Below are positions 16,461-25,358 of a stretch of 64,000 nucleotides of DNA, in pieces. The notes below the pieces were generated by a model. It was not told the DNA's origin. It saw only the letters and a list, made by a program, of their open reading frames with translations, and searched no databases. The position numbers and the translations under genes are program-made. Every line of letters starts with the position of its first letter. Position 1 is the stretch's first letter. The DNA is from Flavobacteriales bacterium (lineage in GTDB: Bacteria > Bacteroidota > Bacteroidia > Flavobacteriales_D > Crocinitomicaceae): assembly GCA_947462255.1 (NCBI GenBank), contig CANHOA010000010.1, forward strand, positions 1 to 64,000, written 5' to 3'.

Positions 16461-18215
16461 TTAATGTTCTTCCTCGATGAGTTGTTTTTGGTACATGGCA
16501 GCATAAAGACCTTTGTTTTTTAGCAGGGTAGCGTGGTTGCCTTCTTCAACGATTTGACCTGCATCCAATACAATTATTTTAGTGGCATTTCGAATGGTTG
16601 AAATTCGATGGCTAACGATGATTGTTGTTCGATTGGCACTTCCTTTTTGAATATTTTTCAAAATGGTTTCTTCTGTTTCTGTGTCAACGGCTGAAAGACA
16701 GTCATCAAGTAGCAATAAGGATGGCTTGCGTATGAGTGCACGCGCAATACTAATTCGTTGCTTTTGGCCACCACTCAAATTAACGCCTCTTTCGCCTAAC
16801 TCTGTTTCTATTCCATCAGGAAAATCGTTGATGTTTTGAATGACAAAGGCATCTGTTAAGGCCGCAATGATTTCTTCTGTTGATGCATTATCGTTTTTAG
16901 AGCCAAATTGAATGTTATTTCGGATGGTATCCGAAAACAAAAAGACATCTTGTGTGACCATACCACTTTGTTCTCTTAGATAATCTAAATTGCATTGCTT
17001 TATGTCAATTCCATCGATTAATATGTTCCCTTTGTCTACATCGAATTGTCGAAGAATTAAACTTAAAATACTTGATTTTCCTGAGCCCGTATTTCCCAAT
17101 ATAGCAAGGGTCTCTCCCTTTTTTACTTGGAAACTAATTTCCTTAATGGCTGTGATACCAGTATTTGTGTAGGTGAAGGATACCTTATTAAAAACAATTT
17201 CTCCTCCAAAAGTCCTTGTTTCATTGTTTTCATTTACAATGCTTGGCTTCTCCTCTAAAAATTCATTTATTCGTTTTTGAGATGCAGCAGCGCGTTGAAT
17301 AATCGAACTAACCCATCCTATACTGGCAAATGGCCATGTAAGGTTATTAACGAAAAATATAAAAGCAACGATGCCACCAAGGGAAAGCTCCTTTGAATAG
17401 GTCATTGTACCGCCGATATAAATCGCAAGAATAGTGCTTATTCCAATTAAAAATAAAATAGTGGGCATGAATAAAGAATTGATAAGAACCAGCTTCATGC
17501 TTTTGTCTTTATAGGCATTGGCAGATTGGTTCATTTTATCTGTTGTTTCCGCTGTTCGATTGTATGCTTTTATCACACTAATCCCTGCAAATGTTTCTTG
17601 CGCAATAGTTGATATTGTTGATTGCTCGGTTTGTACCTTGCCACTTAATAGATTCATTTTGCTTGAAACTTTGTAAATAATCACCGACATAATTGGTAAA
17701 GGAATAAGGACGTACAAGGTCAATATTGGACTGATCTGAACCATTTGGGTGATGATCATTGTCACCAATACAATTAAATTAATGGTGTACATAATTCCGG
17801 GACCTAAGTACATTCTGACCAAACCTACATCTTCAGAAATGCGGTTCATAAGGTCACCGGTTCTATTTTTTTTGAAAAAAGAGCTGTCCAATTTTTGATA
17901 ATGGTTAAAAATCTCGTTTTTTAGATCAAATTCTATATGTCTCGACATGACAATAATGGTTTGACGCATCAGAAATAGGAAAAAGCCTTTGGCAACGGAT
18001 AAGATTAAATAAATCCCACCAATTTTTAAAGATAAATATAAAGCATCATTTAAGGAAGTTACGGATACCGAGCCCATTAAGCTATCAACAGTATCTTTAA
18101 CATAAATAGGCATTTTCACACCAAAATAATTGCTGATAATTGTAAAAAGTATTCCAAATAGAAAGCGCCATTTATATTTGATGAAATATTTATTCAGGTG
18201 TCGAAGAGACTTCAT
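16461..18215 (-). CDS. ABC transporter, fused permease and ATPase (MsbA-like exporter)
   Basis: A half-transporter of 584 residues that works as a dimer in the inner membrane: six transmembrane helices (about 20-320) followed by a nucleotide-binding domain with Walker A LGNTGSGKSS, signature LSGGQKQR, Walker B SLLLLDDCLSAVD and the switch His in IIVSHR. The substrate may be a lipid or drug; MsbA-type and multidrug half-transporters cannot be separated here. I start it at ATG 18215 (MKSLRHLNKYF). The longer frame to 18266 would place translation upstream of the -7 box at 18254-18261. Confidence 0.93.
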   Translation of the reverse strand: MKSLRHLNKYFIKYKWRFLFGILFTIISNYFGVKMPIYVKDTVDSLMGSVSVTSLNDALYLSLKIGGIYLILSVAKGFFLFLMRQTIIVMSRHIEFDLKNEIFNHYQKLDSSFFKKNRTGDLMNRISEDVGLVRMYLGPGIMYTINLIVLVTMIITQMVQISPILTLYVLIPLPIMSVIIYKVSSKMNLLSGKVQTEQSTISTIAQETFAGISVIKAYNRTAETTDKMNQSANAYKDKSMKLVLINSLFMPTILFLIGISTILAIYIGGTMTYSKELSLGGIVAFIFFVNNLTWPFASIGWVSSIIQRAAASQKRINEFLEEKPSIVNENNETRTFGGEIVFNKVSFTYTNTGITAIKEISFQVKKGETLAILGNTGSGKSSILSLILRQFDVDKGNILIDGIDIKQCNLDYLREQSGMVTQDVFLFSDTIRNNIQFGSKNDNASTEEIIAALTDAFVIQNINDFPDGIETELGERGVNLSGGQKQRISIARALIRKPSLLLLDDCLSAVDTETEETILKNIQKGSANRTTIIVSHRISTIRNATKIIVLDAGQIVEEGNHATLLKNKGLYAAMYQKQLIEEEH

Positions 18216-18253
18216 AGATAATTTTCTAAATTTGCGCCTGCAAGTTGATGTTG

Positions 18254-18261
18254 CAAAAATA
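18254..18261 (-). promoter_or_regulatory. -7 promoter box of the ABC transporter operon
   Basis: TATTTTTG on the minus strand is an exact TAnnTTTG match. Transcription would begin near 18247, about 32 bases before the ATG at 18215, which rules out the upstream in-frame start at 18266. Confidence 0.6.
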
Positions 18262-18328
18262 AACAATCGCTATCAAAGCGAATGAATCATAATATGAAAA
18301 TGTCGGATCTCTATATAATTATGCTTCC

Positions 18329-19399
18329 ATGAACTTAACAGAAAACCCAGTTATTTCCCAAATGTCGCTAATGGGGCATGAGGAAATCTTATTTTGTAAT
18401 GATCAAGCCACTGGACTTAAAGCCATTATCGCTGTTCATAATACCGTATTAGGACCAGCTTTGGGTGGAACGCGAATGTGGATGTATGCTAATGAAATGG
18501 AAGCCCTAAAAGATGTTCTTCGCTTATCGAAAGGAATGACCTACAAAAATTCAATTTCTGGGTTGAACTTAGGCGGTGGAAAAGCGGTAATAATTGGAGA
18601 CGCACGCACAATGAAATCAGAGGCCTTGTTCCGACGATTTGGAAGATTTGTTGATAGCCTTGCTGGTAATTATATTACGGCTGAGGATGTTGGTATTTCT
18701 CCGTCTGATATGCAATGGGTGAACATAGAAACGAAACATGTGGCTGGTTTACCTGGTAAAAGCGGTGATCCTTCACCAGTAACTGCTTATGGCGTGTACA
18801 TGGGGATTAAAGCGTGTGCTAAAGAGCAATTCGGATCTGATTCATTAAGTGGAAAAACAATTGCCGTTCAAGGTGTTGGTCATGTTGGTGAATATCTAGT
18901 AAAGCATCTGACCGAGGAAAATGCAAATGTTGTAATAACAGATATTCATGAAGAGACACTTTTACGTGTTTCCAAGCAATATGGCGTTAAAGTAGTAGCG
19001 CCGAATGAAATCTATGATGTACCTATGGATATCTATGCACCATGTGCGTTAGGTGCCACCATCAATGATGATACTCTTGGTCGTTTAAAGTGTTCAATAA
19101 TTGCTGGTGCTGCCAATAATCAATTGCAGGATGAGCAAAAACATGGACTGGAACTCATGAATAAAGGAATTATTTATGCGCCAGATTATACCATTAATGC
19201 AGGTGGGGTTATTAATTGTTTCTCAGAAGTAGAGGGACTATCATCTGAATGGGCTCATGTAAAAGCAGGAGAAATTTATACAACCATTCTAAATATCATT
19301 CACCGTTCTAAAGAAGGAAATATTCCAAGCTATCAAATTGCGAATAAAATTGCTGAAGAAAGAATTGCCGCCGTTGGAATAGTTAAATTACCAAAATAA
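18329..19399 (+). CDS. Glu/Leu/Phe/Val dehydrogenase (leucine dehydrogenase-like)
   Basis: The 356-residue enzyme belongs to the short leucine/phenylalanine dehydrogenase branch that reversibly deaminates branched-chain amino acids with NAD. It shows the substrate-binding LSKGMTYKN segment with Lys68 and Lys73, the GGGKAVI motif (82-88) with the catalytic Lys, an AEDVG segment, and the Rossmann GVGHVG (about 176). It ends right before the nusB ATG with no gap. In many Flavobacteriia this gene, nusB, a DUF1573 gene and yajC form one conserved block, as here. A weak -7-like TAATTATG lies at 18316-18323. Confidence 0.92.
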   Translation: MNLTENPVISQMSLMGHEEILFCNDQATGLKAIIAVHNTVLGPALGGTRMWMYANEMEALKDVLRLSKGMTYKNSISGLNLGGGKAVIIGDARTMKSEALFRRFGRFVDSLAGNYITAEDVGISPSDMQWVNIETKHVAGLPGKSGDPSPVTAYGVYMGIKACAKEQFGSDSLSGKTIAVQGVGHVGEYLVKHLTEENANVVITDIHEETLLRVSKQYGVKVVAPNEIYDVPMDIYAPCALGATINDDTLGRLKCSIIAGAANNQLQDEQKHGLELMNKGIIYAPDYTINAGGVINCFSEVEGLSSEWAHVKAGEIYTTILNIIHRSKEGNIPSYQIANKIAEERIAAVGIVKLPK

Positions 19400-20347
19400 A
19401 TGCTAAACAGAAGACATCTTCGAATAAAAGTTCTACAGTTGCTTTATGCTTATTTTCAATCAGAAGAAAATAATATCCCAAAGGCAGAAAAAGAATTGTT
19501 GCATACTATTGAAAGAATGTATGATATGTACTTGTACCTATTATTAAGTCTATCTGAAATGAAGCGTGCTGCTGAAAATAAACTAGCGGACAAGAAGAAT
19601 AAATTACGGCCTTCTGAAGAAGATTTACACCCCAATTTAAAATTTGTTTCAAATCAAATTATCACTGCATTAGAGAACTCAAGTTCCTTAAAAGAGCTAA
19701 GTGAAAAACGTAAGCTAAATTGGATGGGCGTCGAAAATCAAGAACTTTTCCGTAAAATTTTTCAACATACTTTAGAAAATGAAACCTATTTTCAATACAT
19801 GAATAATGGCTTGTCTGGTTTTGAAGAAGATCGAGCTTTTGCAATAGCCATTTTTAAAGAAGATCTGGCTAATTCTGACCTTTTGTATCATTATTTTGAA
19901 GAGAAAAGTATCAATTGGATTGATGACCTTGATTTATGCTGTTCGATGGTTATAAAATCTATAAAGAGTATTCAAGAGAAGGAAGAATTTATTCCTTTGC
20001 CTTTGTTTAAGGAAAATGATGATGAGAAAGAATTTCTTGTTCAATTATTTTTAAAAACGCTTCTAAATAATAAGGAGAGTGAAGACTTAATTGCCGAATT
20101 AGCTGATAATTGGGAATTAGATCGGATTGCTAAAATGGATATGTTGCTTTTAAAAATGGGATTAACTGAACTTCAAATTTTTCCAAGTATACCCACAAAG
20201 GTTACCTTAAACGAATATATTGAGATTTCTAAATTCTATAGTACACCAAAAAGTAATTTATTTATCAACGGAATTTTGGATAAAGCCATAGGAAAGTTAA
20301 CTTTGGAGAAAAAAATAGTTAAAATCGGTAGAGGATTAATAAATTAA
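19400..20347 (+). CDS. nusB: Transcription antitermination factor NusB (long Bacteroidota form)
   Basis: NusB binds boxA RNA with S10 and supports rRNA antitermination. The N-terminus MLNRRHLRIKVLQLLYAYFQ and the C-terminal half (LIAELADNWELDRIAKMDMLLLKMGLTEL, then ILDKAI) carry the NusB fold signatures. The chain is 315 residues against about 140 in E. coli; the extra length is a helical insertion between the first helix and the C-terminal bundle, which is usual in Bacteroidota. The ATG follows the dehydrogenase stop directly. Confidence 0.92.
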   Translation: MLNRRHLRIKVLQLLYAYFQSEENNIPKAEKELLHTIERMYDMYLYLLLSLSEMKRAAENKLADKKNKLRPSEEDLHPNLKFVSNQIITALENSSSLKELSEKRKLNWMGVENQELFRKIFQHTLENETYFQYMNNGLSGFEEDRAFAIAIFKEDLANSDLLYHYFEEKSINWIDDLDLCCSMVIKSIKSIQEKEEFIPLPLFKENDDEKEFLVQLFLKTLLNNKESEDLIAELADNWELDRIAKMDMLLLKMGLTELQIFPSIPTKVTLNEYIEISKFYSTPKSNLFINGILDKAIGKLTLEKKIVKIGRGLIN

Positions 20348-20353
20348 ATAATC

Positions 20354-20737
20354 ATGAAAAAAATAATCTTTTTTTTAGCCCTTAGTTTTTTAATCTTCTC
20401 ATGTGAAGATAATAAGGTAGTTGTTGGGCAGAAAACTACCATGGAGGTTAATTTAGTGTTTGATGCCGGAACCGTTGTTAAAGGTGAGGTGATTAATGCC
20501 AAATTCAAAGTTAAAAATACTGGAAAGTATCCCTTGGTTTTTGGTGAAGTAAGACCTTCTTGTTCGTGCACAGTGCCTCATAAGCCAGAACCAATAATGC
20601 CAGGTGAAACAGGTGAAATTGTAGCGCAAGTAATGACCGATAAGTTAAATACAAAGAATGTAAGTAAATCAGTAACTATAATGACAAATACAGAACCTAA
20701 TACAACGGTTTTAAGAATTAAAGGAGTAATTAAATAA
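20354..20737 (+). CDS. DUF1573 domain lipoprotein
   Basis: A 127-residue lipoprotein (MKKIIFFLALSFLIFSC, Cys17) with one DUF1573 beta-sandwich: FDAGTVVKGEVINAKFKVKN, GKYPLVFGEVRPSCSCTVP, GETGEIVAQVMTDKLN and MTNTEPNTTVLRIKGVI. DUF1573 is an ASPM/HYDIN-like fold with no known activity. It sits six bases after nusB and 16 before yajC in a gene order that recurs in the phylum, which suggests a link to envelope biogenesis; that link is inference. Confidence 0.9.
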   Translation: MKKIIFFLALSFLIFSCEDNKVVVGQKTTMEVNLVFDAGTVVKGEVINAKFKVKNTGKYPLVFGEVRPSCSCTVPHKPEPIMPGETGEIVAQVMTDKLNTKNVSKSVTIMTNTEPNTTVLRIKGVIK

Positions 20738-20753
20738 TTTAAATAAATAGTAT

Positions 20754-21059
20754 ATGGAATTTTTAGCAGTACCACCAGCAGGTAATAGCGGAGCATCAAG
20801 TATAATTATGATCGTTGTTATGATTGTAATTTTTTATTTTTTCATGATTCGCCCGAATATGAAAAAACAAAAGGAAGCAAAAAAGTTTAGAGAAAATCTA
20901 ATGCCAGGTCAGAAGGTCGTTACAATTGGTGGTATTCACGGAAAAATCCTCGAGATTAGTGAAACTACTGTTTTGATTCAGTCGGAAGGTAGTAAATTAC
21001 GTTTGGAGATGTCTGCAATTGCATCTTCAGTTGAAGAACAATTGACAACAAAGTCTTAA
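20754..21059 (+). CDS. yajC: Preprotein translocase accessory subunit YajC
   Basis: YajC is the small inner-membrane partner of SecDF. The 101-residue protein has one hydrophobic helix (residues 15-33, [18 protein letters not shown]), the conserved RP-x-x-K-x-x-K segment after it, and the cytoplasmic domain with [14 protein letters not shown]. Length and layout are typical. It ends the dehydrogenase-nusB-DUF1573 block and is followed by a weak hairpin terminator. Confidence 0.95.
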   Translation: MEFLAVPPAGNSGASSIIMIVVMIVIFYFFMIRPNMKKQKEAKKFRENLMPGQKVVTIGGIHGKILEISETTVLIQSEGSKLRLEMSAIASSVEEQLTTKS

Positions 21060-21089
21060 TAAATTATAGTATTAAGATTTACCAATAGA

Positions 21090-21120
21090 AAGCTAAGGTT
21101 ATAATATTTAGCTTGTTTTA
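21090..21120 (+). terminator. Possible terminator after yajC
   Basis: AAGCTAA (21090-21096) and TTAGCTT (21108-21114) form a 7-bp stem with an 11-base loop, followed by GTTTTATT. The stem is AT-rich and the T-run short, so the terminator is weak, but it lies where the yajC operon should end. Confidence 0.4.
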
Positions 21121-21152
21121 TTAATTAATAATTAACAATTAAAAATTTTAAA

Positions 21153-21437
21153 ATGAAAAAGTTAACTTATCTACTTGTATTTATTATGTTTTTAGGCTTA
21201 TCATCATGTGGCAGTTCAGATGTTTGCAATTGTATTGATTTAGCTCTCGAATATTCTAAAGAGTCCAAAACCGCAAACGGCGATTTAGTTAAACTAAAAA
21301 AAATAGAAGAACGGTTTAAAGAGGATAGTGCAAAATGTATGAATTTGGGAAAAGGTAAAACAGATGCTGAACTGAAGGAAATGGATAAAGAAGCAGAAAA
21401 ATGCCCTTCATACAAAGAATTAATGCGCCTTCGATAA
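21153..21437 (+). CDS. Small lipoprotein of unknown function
   Basis: A 94-residue protein with a lipoprotein signal peptide (MKKLTYLLVFIMFLGLSSC, Cys19). The mature part is a short, charged helical region with Cys residues at intervals (VCNCIDL, AKCMNLG, EKCPSYK), so disulfides are possible. I do not recognise the family; similar small Cys-containing helical lipoproteins are common in Flavobacteriales. It follows yajC after 93 bases and a weak terminator, and converges with the M28 peptidase gene. Confidence 0.7.
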   Translation: MKKLTYLLVFIMFLGLSSCGSSDVCNCIDLALEYSKESKTANGDLVKLKKIEERFKEDSAKCMNLGKGKTDAELKEMDKEAEKCPSYKELMRLR

Positions 21438-21460
21438 TAGTTGAAAGTACATTCTAAAAT

Positions 21461-22837
21461 TTATTTTATTGGCCTTGAGTCAACTAAATAAATAAACGAA
21501 CCTATAGCTGCGGCTCCCAATTCTAATTCCCGCTTGTTTACATTCTCAAATACATCACTCGGTGCATGATGAAAATCAAAATATCGTTGTGAATCGGGAA
21601 TAAACCCATACAAGGGAATACCTGGGAAGTATTCTTTCAGCGGACCAATATCAACGCCTCCGCCGCCTTTTCCCCATTGGTTCAGATCGTAGGTGCTGAA
21701 TAAGGACTCGAAACTTTTTAGATGATTTACTTGTTCGATACTTCCATCTACTCCAAATCCTCTTGGAGCAAATCCCCCGCGATCACTTTCTAGCGCAGCA
21801 TATTGTATTTCGCCTTTGTTTTTCGACCAGCTAGCATAGGTTTTACCTCCCATATTGCCATTTTCTTCATTCATAAAAAAGACAAGACGTAAGGTATGTT
21901 CAGGCTTATATTTCACAATTTTTAATATTCGCAATGCTTCCAAACAATGGATTACACCAGCACCATCATCATGGGCGCCTTCACCAGTATCCCAGGAGTC
22001 TAAGTGGCCTCCGAAAGTAATTATTTCATTGCTTTTAGTTCCTGTCATTTCCGCAATTACATTGTAGGAATCGGCATCAGGATATAGGCGACAATCTAAT
22101 TCTATGTAAACACTTATATCACCTTTTTTACATGCTTTTGAAAGTGTTTCAGCATCGTGGGTAGCAATAGCGGCAGCGGGTATTTTAGTAACACTACTAT
22201 CGTATTTCATTGATCCGGTGTGCGGAAAATCATCTTCTGGCATACCTAAAGATCGTATAATTACACCTAGAGCACCAAGCTTCGATGACTCGATAGCACC
22301 TTCTCCTCTAATTGGATAGCATCCGCCATATGCTTTAAAGGTTTGAATTTGTGCAGCGTCCATTACTTGATTAATAAATACAATTTTTCCTTCAACTTCT
22401 TTTCTATTTGCTTTTTTTAAGGCTTCAAAGCTTTTGAATTCAATAAGGGGAGCCTTAAGTAATCCGTTCGTACTTACAGATCCACCCAACGCTAAGACAT
22501 GGAGTTTGTGAATTTCTCCATTTCCATCGGTATACCAGGCGCTTTCTGTATTTCCTCGCTCCCAATGTGGAACCTTGATCGCTTGCAGGTATACTTTGTC
22601 GAAACCATAACTTAGCATTTTTTCTTCACTCCATTTTATAGCCATGGCAGCTTCTGCTGATCCTGATAATCGATGCCCAATATTTTTGCATAGTTCTCTG
22701 AGATCTTCGTATGCTCGACCTCGAAGTAGGGCTTCATCGTATACTTTTCGAATGAATATGGAATCAATATTTTCTTGCGAAACTTTTTGAGTATAAAAAA
22801 CAGTGGGAAGAAAAATTACAAATAGTAAAAGACGCAT
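21461..22837 (-). CDS. M28 family zinc aminopeptidase/carboxypeptidase, exported
   Basis: The 458-residue protein starts with a signal peptide (MRLLLFVIFLPTVFYTQ) and matches the M28 family in the plasma glutamate carboxypeptidase branch. A protease-associated type insert spans about 120-240. The catalytic core holds the first zinc ligand motif GGHLDSWDTG (His278, Asp280), the bridging Asp in GAHDDGAG (289-294), and NEENGNMGG with the general-base Glu and a ligand. It probably digests peptides in the periplasm or outside; no T9SS tail is present. It is a single gene divergent from ychF. Confidence 0.92.
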   Translation of the reverse strand: MRLLLFVIFLPTVFYTQKVSQENIDSIFIRKVYDEALLRGRAYEDLRELCKNIGHRLSGSAEAAMAIKWSEEKMLSYGFDKVYLQAIKVPHWERGNTESAWYTDGNGEIHKLHVLALGGSVSTNGLLKAPLIEFKSFEALKKANRKEVEGKIVFINQVMDAAQIQTFKAYGGCYPIRGEGAIESSKLGALGVIIRSLGMPEDDFPHTGSMKYDSSVTKIPAAAIATHDAETLSKACKKGDISVYIELDCRLYPDADSYNVIAEMTGTKSNEIITFGGHLDSWDTGEGAHDDGAGVIHCLEALRILKIVKYKPEHTLRLVFFMNEENGNMGGKTYASWSKNKGEIQYAALESDRGGFAPRGFGVDGSIEQVNHLKSFESLFSTYDLNQWGKGGGGVDIGPLKEYFPGIPLYGFIPDSQRYFDFHHAPSDVFENVNKRELELGAAAIGSFIYLVDSRPIK

Positions 22838-22947
22838 ATTTTTTTTTTACGAATATACGATTTACTCTTTTATTGAATCAATTTTGCTTACACACAAGTA
22901 ATATTGTCTTTTGCGAGACATTATTTTCCTTTACAACGACGAATGAT

Positions 22948-22955
22948 TATCTTTA
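22948..22955 (+). promoter_or_regulatory. -7-like box of ychF
   Basis: TATCTTTA differs from TAnnTTTG only in the last base and lies 16 bases before the ychF ATG. The -33 element is not evident, so this is a modest call. Confidence 0.35.
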
Positions 22956-22971
22956 CACTTAAAATAATGGT

Positions 22972-24069
22972 ATGGCATTAAAATGTGGAATTGTGGGTTT
23001 GCCGAATGTCGGAAAATCAACATTGTTTAACTGTTTGTCTAATGCAAAAGCGCAGGCGGCAAATTTTCCTTTTTGTACTATTGAACCTAATATCGGTACG
23101 ATAACGATACCTGATCCGCGTCTTGAAATGTTGGAAAGTATTGTCGTTCCCCAACGTGTAGTTCCAACCACCATGGAAATTGTAGATATAGCAGGATTGG
23201 TTAAAGGTGCATCAAAAGGGGAGGGTCTAGGTAATCAGTTCTTGGCAAATATTCGCGAAACGGATGCGATTATCCATGTACTTAGGTGCTTTGATGATGG
23301 AAATATTATTCACGTTGATGGGAGTGTAAATCCTGTTAGAGACAAGGAAATAATCGACATTGAACTGCAACTAAAAGACCTTGAATCGATCGATAAAAAA
23401 CTAAGTTCGTTATCCCGTGTTTTAAAATCTGGTGATAAAGATTCTTTAAAAGAAAATGAACTCTCTTTAAAAATTAAAGAGGGATTAGAAAAAGGAATTT
23501 CTGTCAGAGGATTAGATTTTTCTAACGAAGAAATTGAAATAATTAAGAAATTTCAGTTGATTACTTCTAAGCCTGTGTTATATCTGTGTAATGTTGATGA
23601 AGCTTCTGTGAAAACTGGAAATAAGTATGTTGAGCAAGTAAAATCGGCTATTGCCAATGAGAATGCAGAAGTGCTGGTTATCGGTGCAAAGATTGAGGCG
23701 GATATTACCGAGCTTGATACCTACGATGAACGACAATTATTTTTAGATGAATTAGGATTGGAGGAGCCTGGTGTAAATCGATTGATTCGTTCTGCTTATT
23801 CTTTACTTAATTTACAAACTTATTTTACCGCTGGTGTAAAAGAGGTAAGAGCTTGGACAATCTACAAGGGAATGACTGCCCCTCAAGCAGCAAGTGTTAT
23901 TCACACTGATTTTGAGAAAGGGTTTATTCGGGCGGAGGTTATGAAATATCACGATTTTACTACCTTAGGATCTGAAAATGCCGTCAAAGAAGCTGGTAAA
24001 TTTAAGGTGGAAGGTAAAGAGTATATCGTTGAAGATGGCGATATAATGCATTTTAGATTCAATGTTTAA
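22972..24069 (+). CDS. ychF: Redox-regulated ATPase YchF (OBG family)
   Basis: YchF/OLA1 is an Obg-like P-loop protein that prefers ATP and associates with ribosomes. The 365-residue chain has G1 GLPNVGKST (residues 8-16), switch region FCTIEPNIG, G3 DIAGLVKGASKGEGLG, the non-canonical G4 NVDEAS that relaxes GTP preference, a central coiled coil (about 125-200) and a C-terminal TGS domain ending HFRFNV. Full length and intact. It heads the ychF-fahA-spoT run, 17 bases before fahA. Confidence 0.97.
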   Translation: MALKCGIVGLPNVGKSTLFNCLSNAKAQAANFPFCTIEPNIGTITIPDPRLEMLESIVVPQRVVPTTMEIVDIAGLVKGASKGEGLGNQFLANIRETDAIIHVLRCFDDGNIIHVDGSVNPVRDKEIIDIELQLKDLESIDKKLSSLSRVLKSGDKDSLKENELSLKIKEGLEKGISVRGLDFSNEEIEIIKKFQLITSKPVLYLCNVDEASVKTGNKYVEQVKSAIANENAEVLVIGAKIEADITELDTYDERQLFLDELGLEEPGVNRLIRSAYSLLNLQTYFTAGVKEVRAWTIYKGMTAPQAASVIHTDFEKGFIRAEVMKYHDFTTLGSENAVKEAGKFKVEGKEYIVEDGDIMHFRFNV

Positions 24070-24086
24070 ATAATTATTCGCTCACT

Positions 24087-25358
24087 ATGATTTCAGCAAA
24101 TCAAGCTCATTTAAAGTCCTGGATTCCTGTTCCTGAACATTCAGATTTTCCAATTCAAAATATACCTTTTGGAATTATAAAAATGGAAGGGAAATCACCT
24201 CGGGTAGCAACACGTATCGGTGATTCAGTTATTGATTTGTTTGAATTATACAAGCTTGGTTGTTTCGAATCTTTGCCTTTTGATTCGAATGATTTTGACG
24301 CTTCATCCCTTAATTCATTAATGAAAAAAGGAAAGTTAGCGGTAAGAGAATTAAGAAATGTTCTCTCTGCTTTATTGTTAAGCGATAATTCTTTCCTGCG
24401 AGATAAACATGAGGCACATGGCTCATTTTTGTTCACACACGATTCAGTTGAAATGCTTTTACCTATTAATATTGGAGATTATACCGATTTTTATTCCAGT
24501 AAAGAGCATGCAACAAATGTTGGAGTAATGTTTAGAGATCCTGCTAATGCGCTGCTTCCAAACTGGTTGTGGATTCCTGTTGGATATCATGGTAGAGCAT
24601 CTTCTGTAGTGGTTTCAGGAACTGATTTCCATCGTCCAAAAGGTCAAATTAAACCAAACGATGACGAGGACCCGATCTTTTCAGCTTCGCGACAAATTGA
24701 TTTTGAATTAGAAATGGGCTTCATTACCTTCGATGGTAAACCTCTCGGGGATTCGATTTCTGTTGCTGAAGCAGATGACTATATTTTTGGTCTTTGTCTT
24801 TTTAATGATTGGTCGGCAAGGGATATTCAGAAATGGGAATATGTTCCTCTAGGGCCATTTCTAGCCAAAAACTTTGTTTCAACCATGTCTGCTTGGATTG
24901 TTACTTTGGATGCCTTACAGCCATTTCGTGTAGAAAGTCCTATTCAATCGCCTAAAGTGCTTGAATATCTTGCGGGTTCTGGAAAAGATTCATATGATAT
25001 TAAGTTACAAGTGGCTATCGCAACGGAATCAAAGGTAGAAACTGAAATTTGTCAATCCAATTTCAAATATATGTATTGGACTATGGCGCAGCAATTAGCG
25101 CATCATACGGTTAATGGTTGCAATATTAGAGGTGGAGATTTGATGGGCTCGGGAACTATTTCTGGTCCAACTGAAGGCTCATACGGCTCTATGTTAGAAT
25201 TAGCATGGAAAGGAACTAAACCCTTAACATTAAACGATGGTACGCAGCGGCGATTTATTTTAGATGGTGATACCGTTATCATGAGAGGATATTGTCAAAA
25301 TGCTACTATTAGAATTGGTTTCGGCGAGGTAACAGGAAAATTATTACCAGCGAAGTAA
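24087..25358 (+). CDS. fahA: Fumarylacetoacetase
   Basis: FAH cleaves fumarylacetoacetate to fumarate and acetoacetate, the last step of tyrosine and homogentisate breakdown. The 423-residue enzyme has an N-terminal SH3-like domain and the FAH fold with YTDFYSSKEHATNVG, the metal-site stretch around FELEMGFIT, and the segment NDWSARDIQKWEYVPLGPFLAKNF, followed by RGGDLMGSGTISGP. All are strongly conserved in the family. Its stop codon touches the spoT ATG with no gap. No other tyrosine-pathway gene lies in the window. Confidence 0.96.
   Translation: MISANQAHLKSWIPVPEHSDFPIQNIPFGIIKMEGKSPRVATRIGDSVIDLFELYKLGCFESLPFDSNDFDASSLNSLMKKGKLAVRELRNVLSALLLSDNSFLRDKHEAHGSFLFTHDSVEMLLPINIGDYTDFYSSKEHATNVGVMFRDPANALLPNWLWIPVGYHGRASSVVVSGTDFHRPKGQIKPNDDEDPIFSASRQIDFELEMGFITFDGKPLGDSISVAEADDYIFGLCLFNDWSARDIQKWEYVPLGPFLAKNFVSTMSAWIVTLDALQPFRVESPIQSPKVLEYLAGSGKDSYDIKLQVAIATESKVETEICQSNFKYMYWTMAQQLAHHTVNGCNIRGGDLMGSGTISGPTEGSYGSMLELAWKGTKPLTLNDGTQRRFILDGDTVIMRGYCQNATIRIGFGEVTGKLLPAK

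Noticed and set aside
18216..18266. N-terminal extension of the ABC transporter (MFIFATSTCRR...)
   Set aside because: The exact -7 box at 18254-18261 lies inside it, so the extension is not transcribed.
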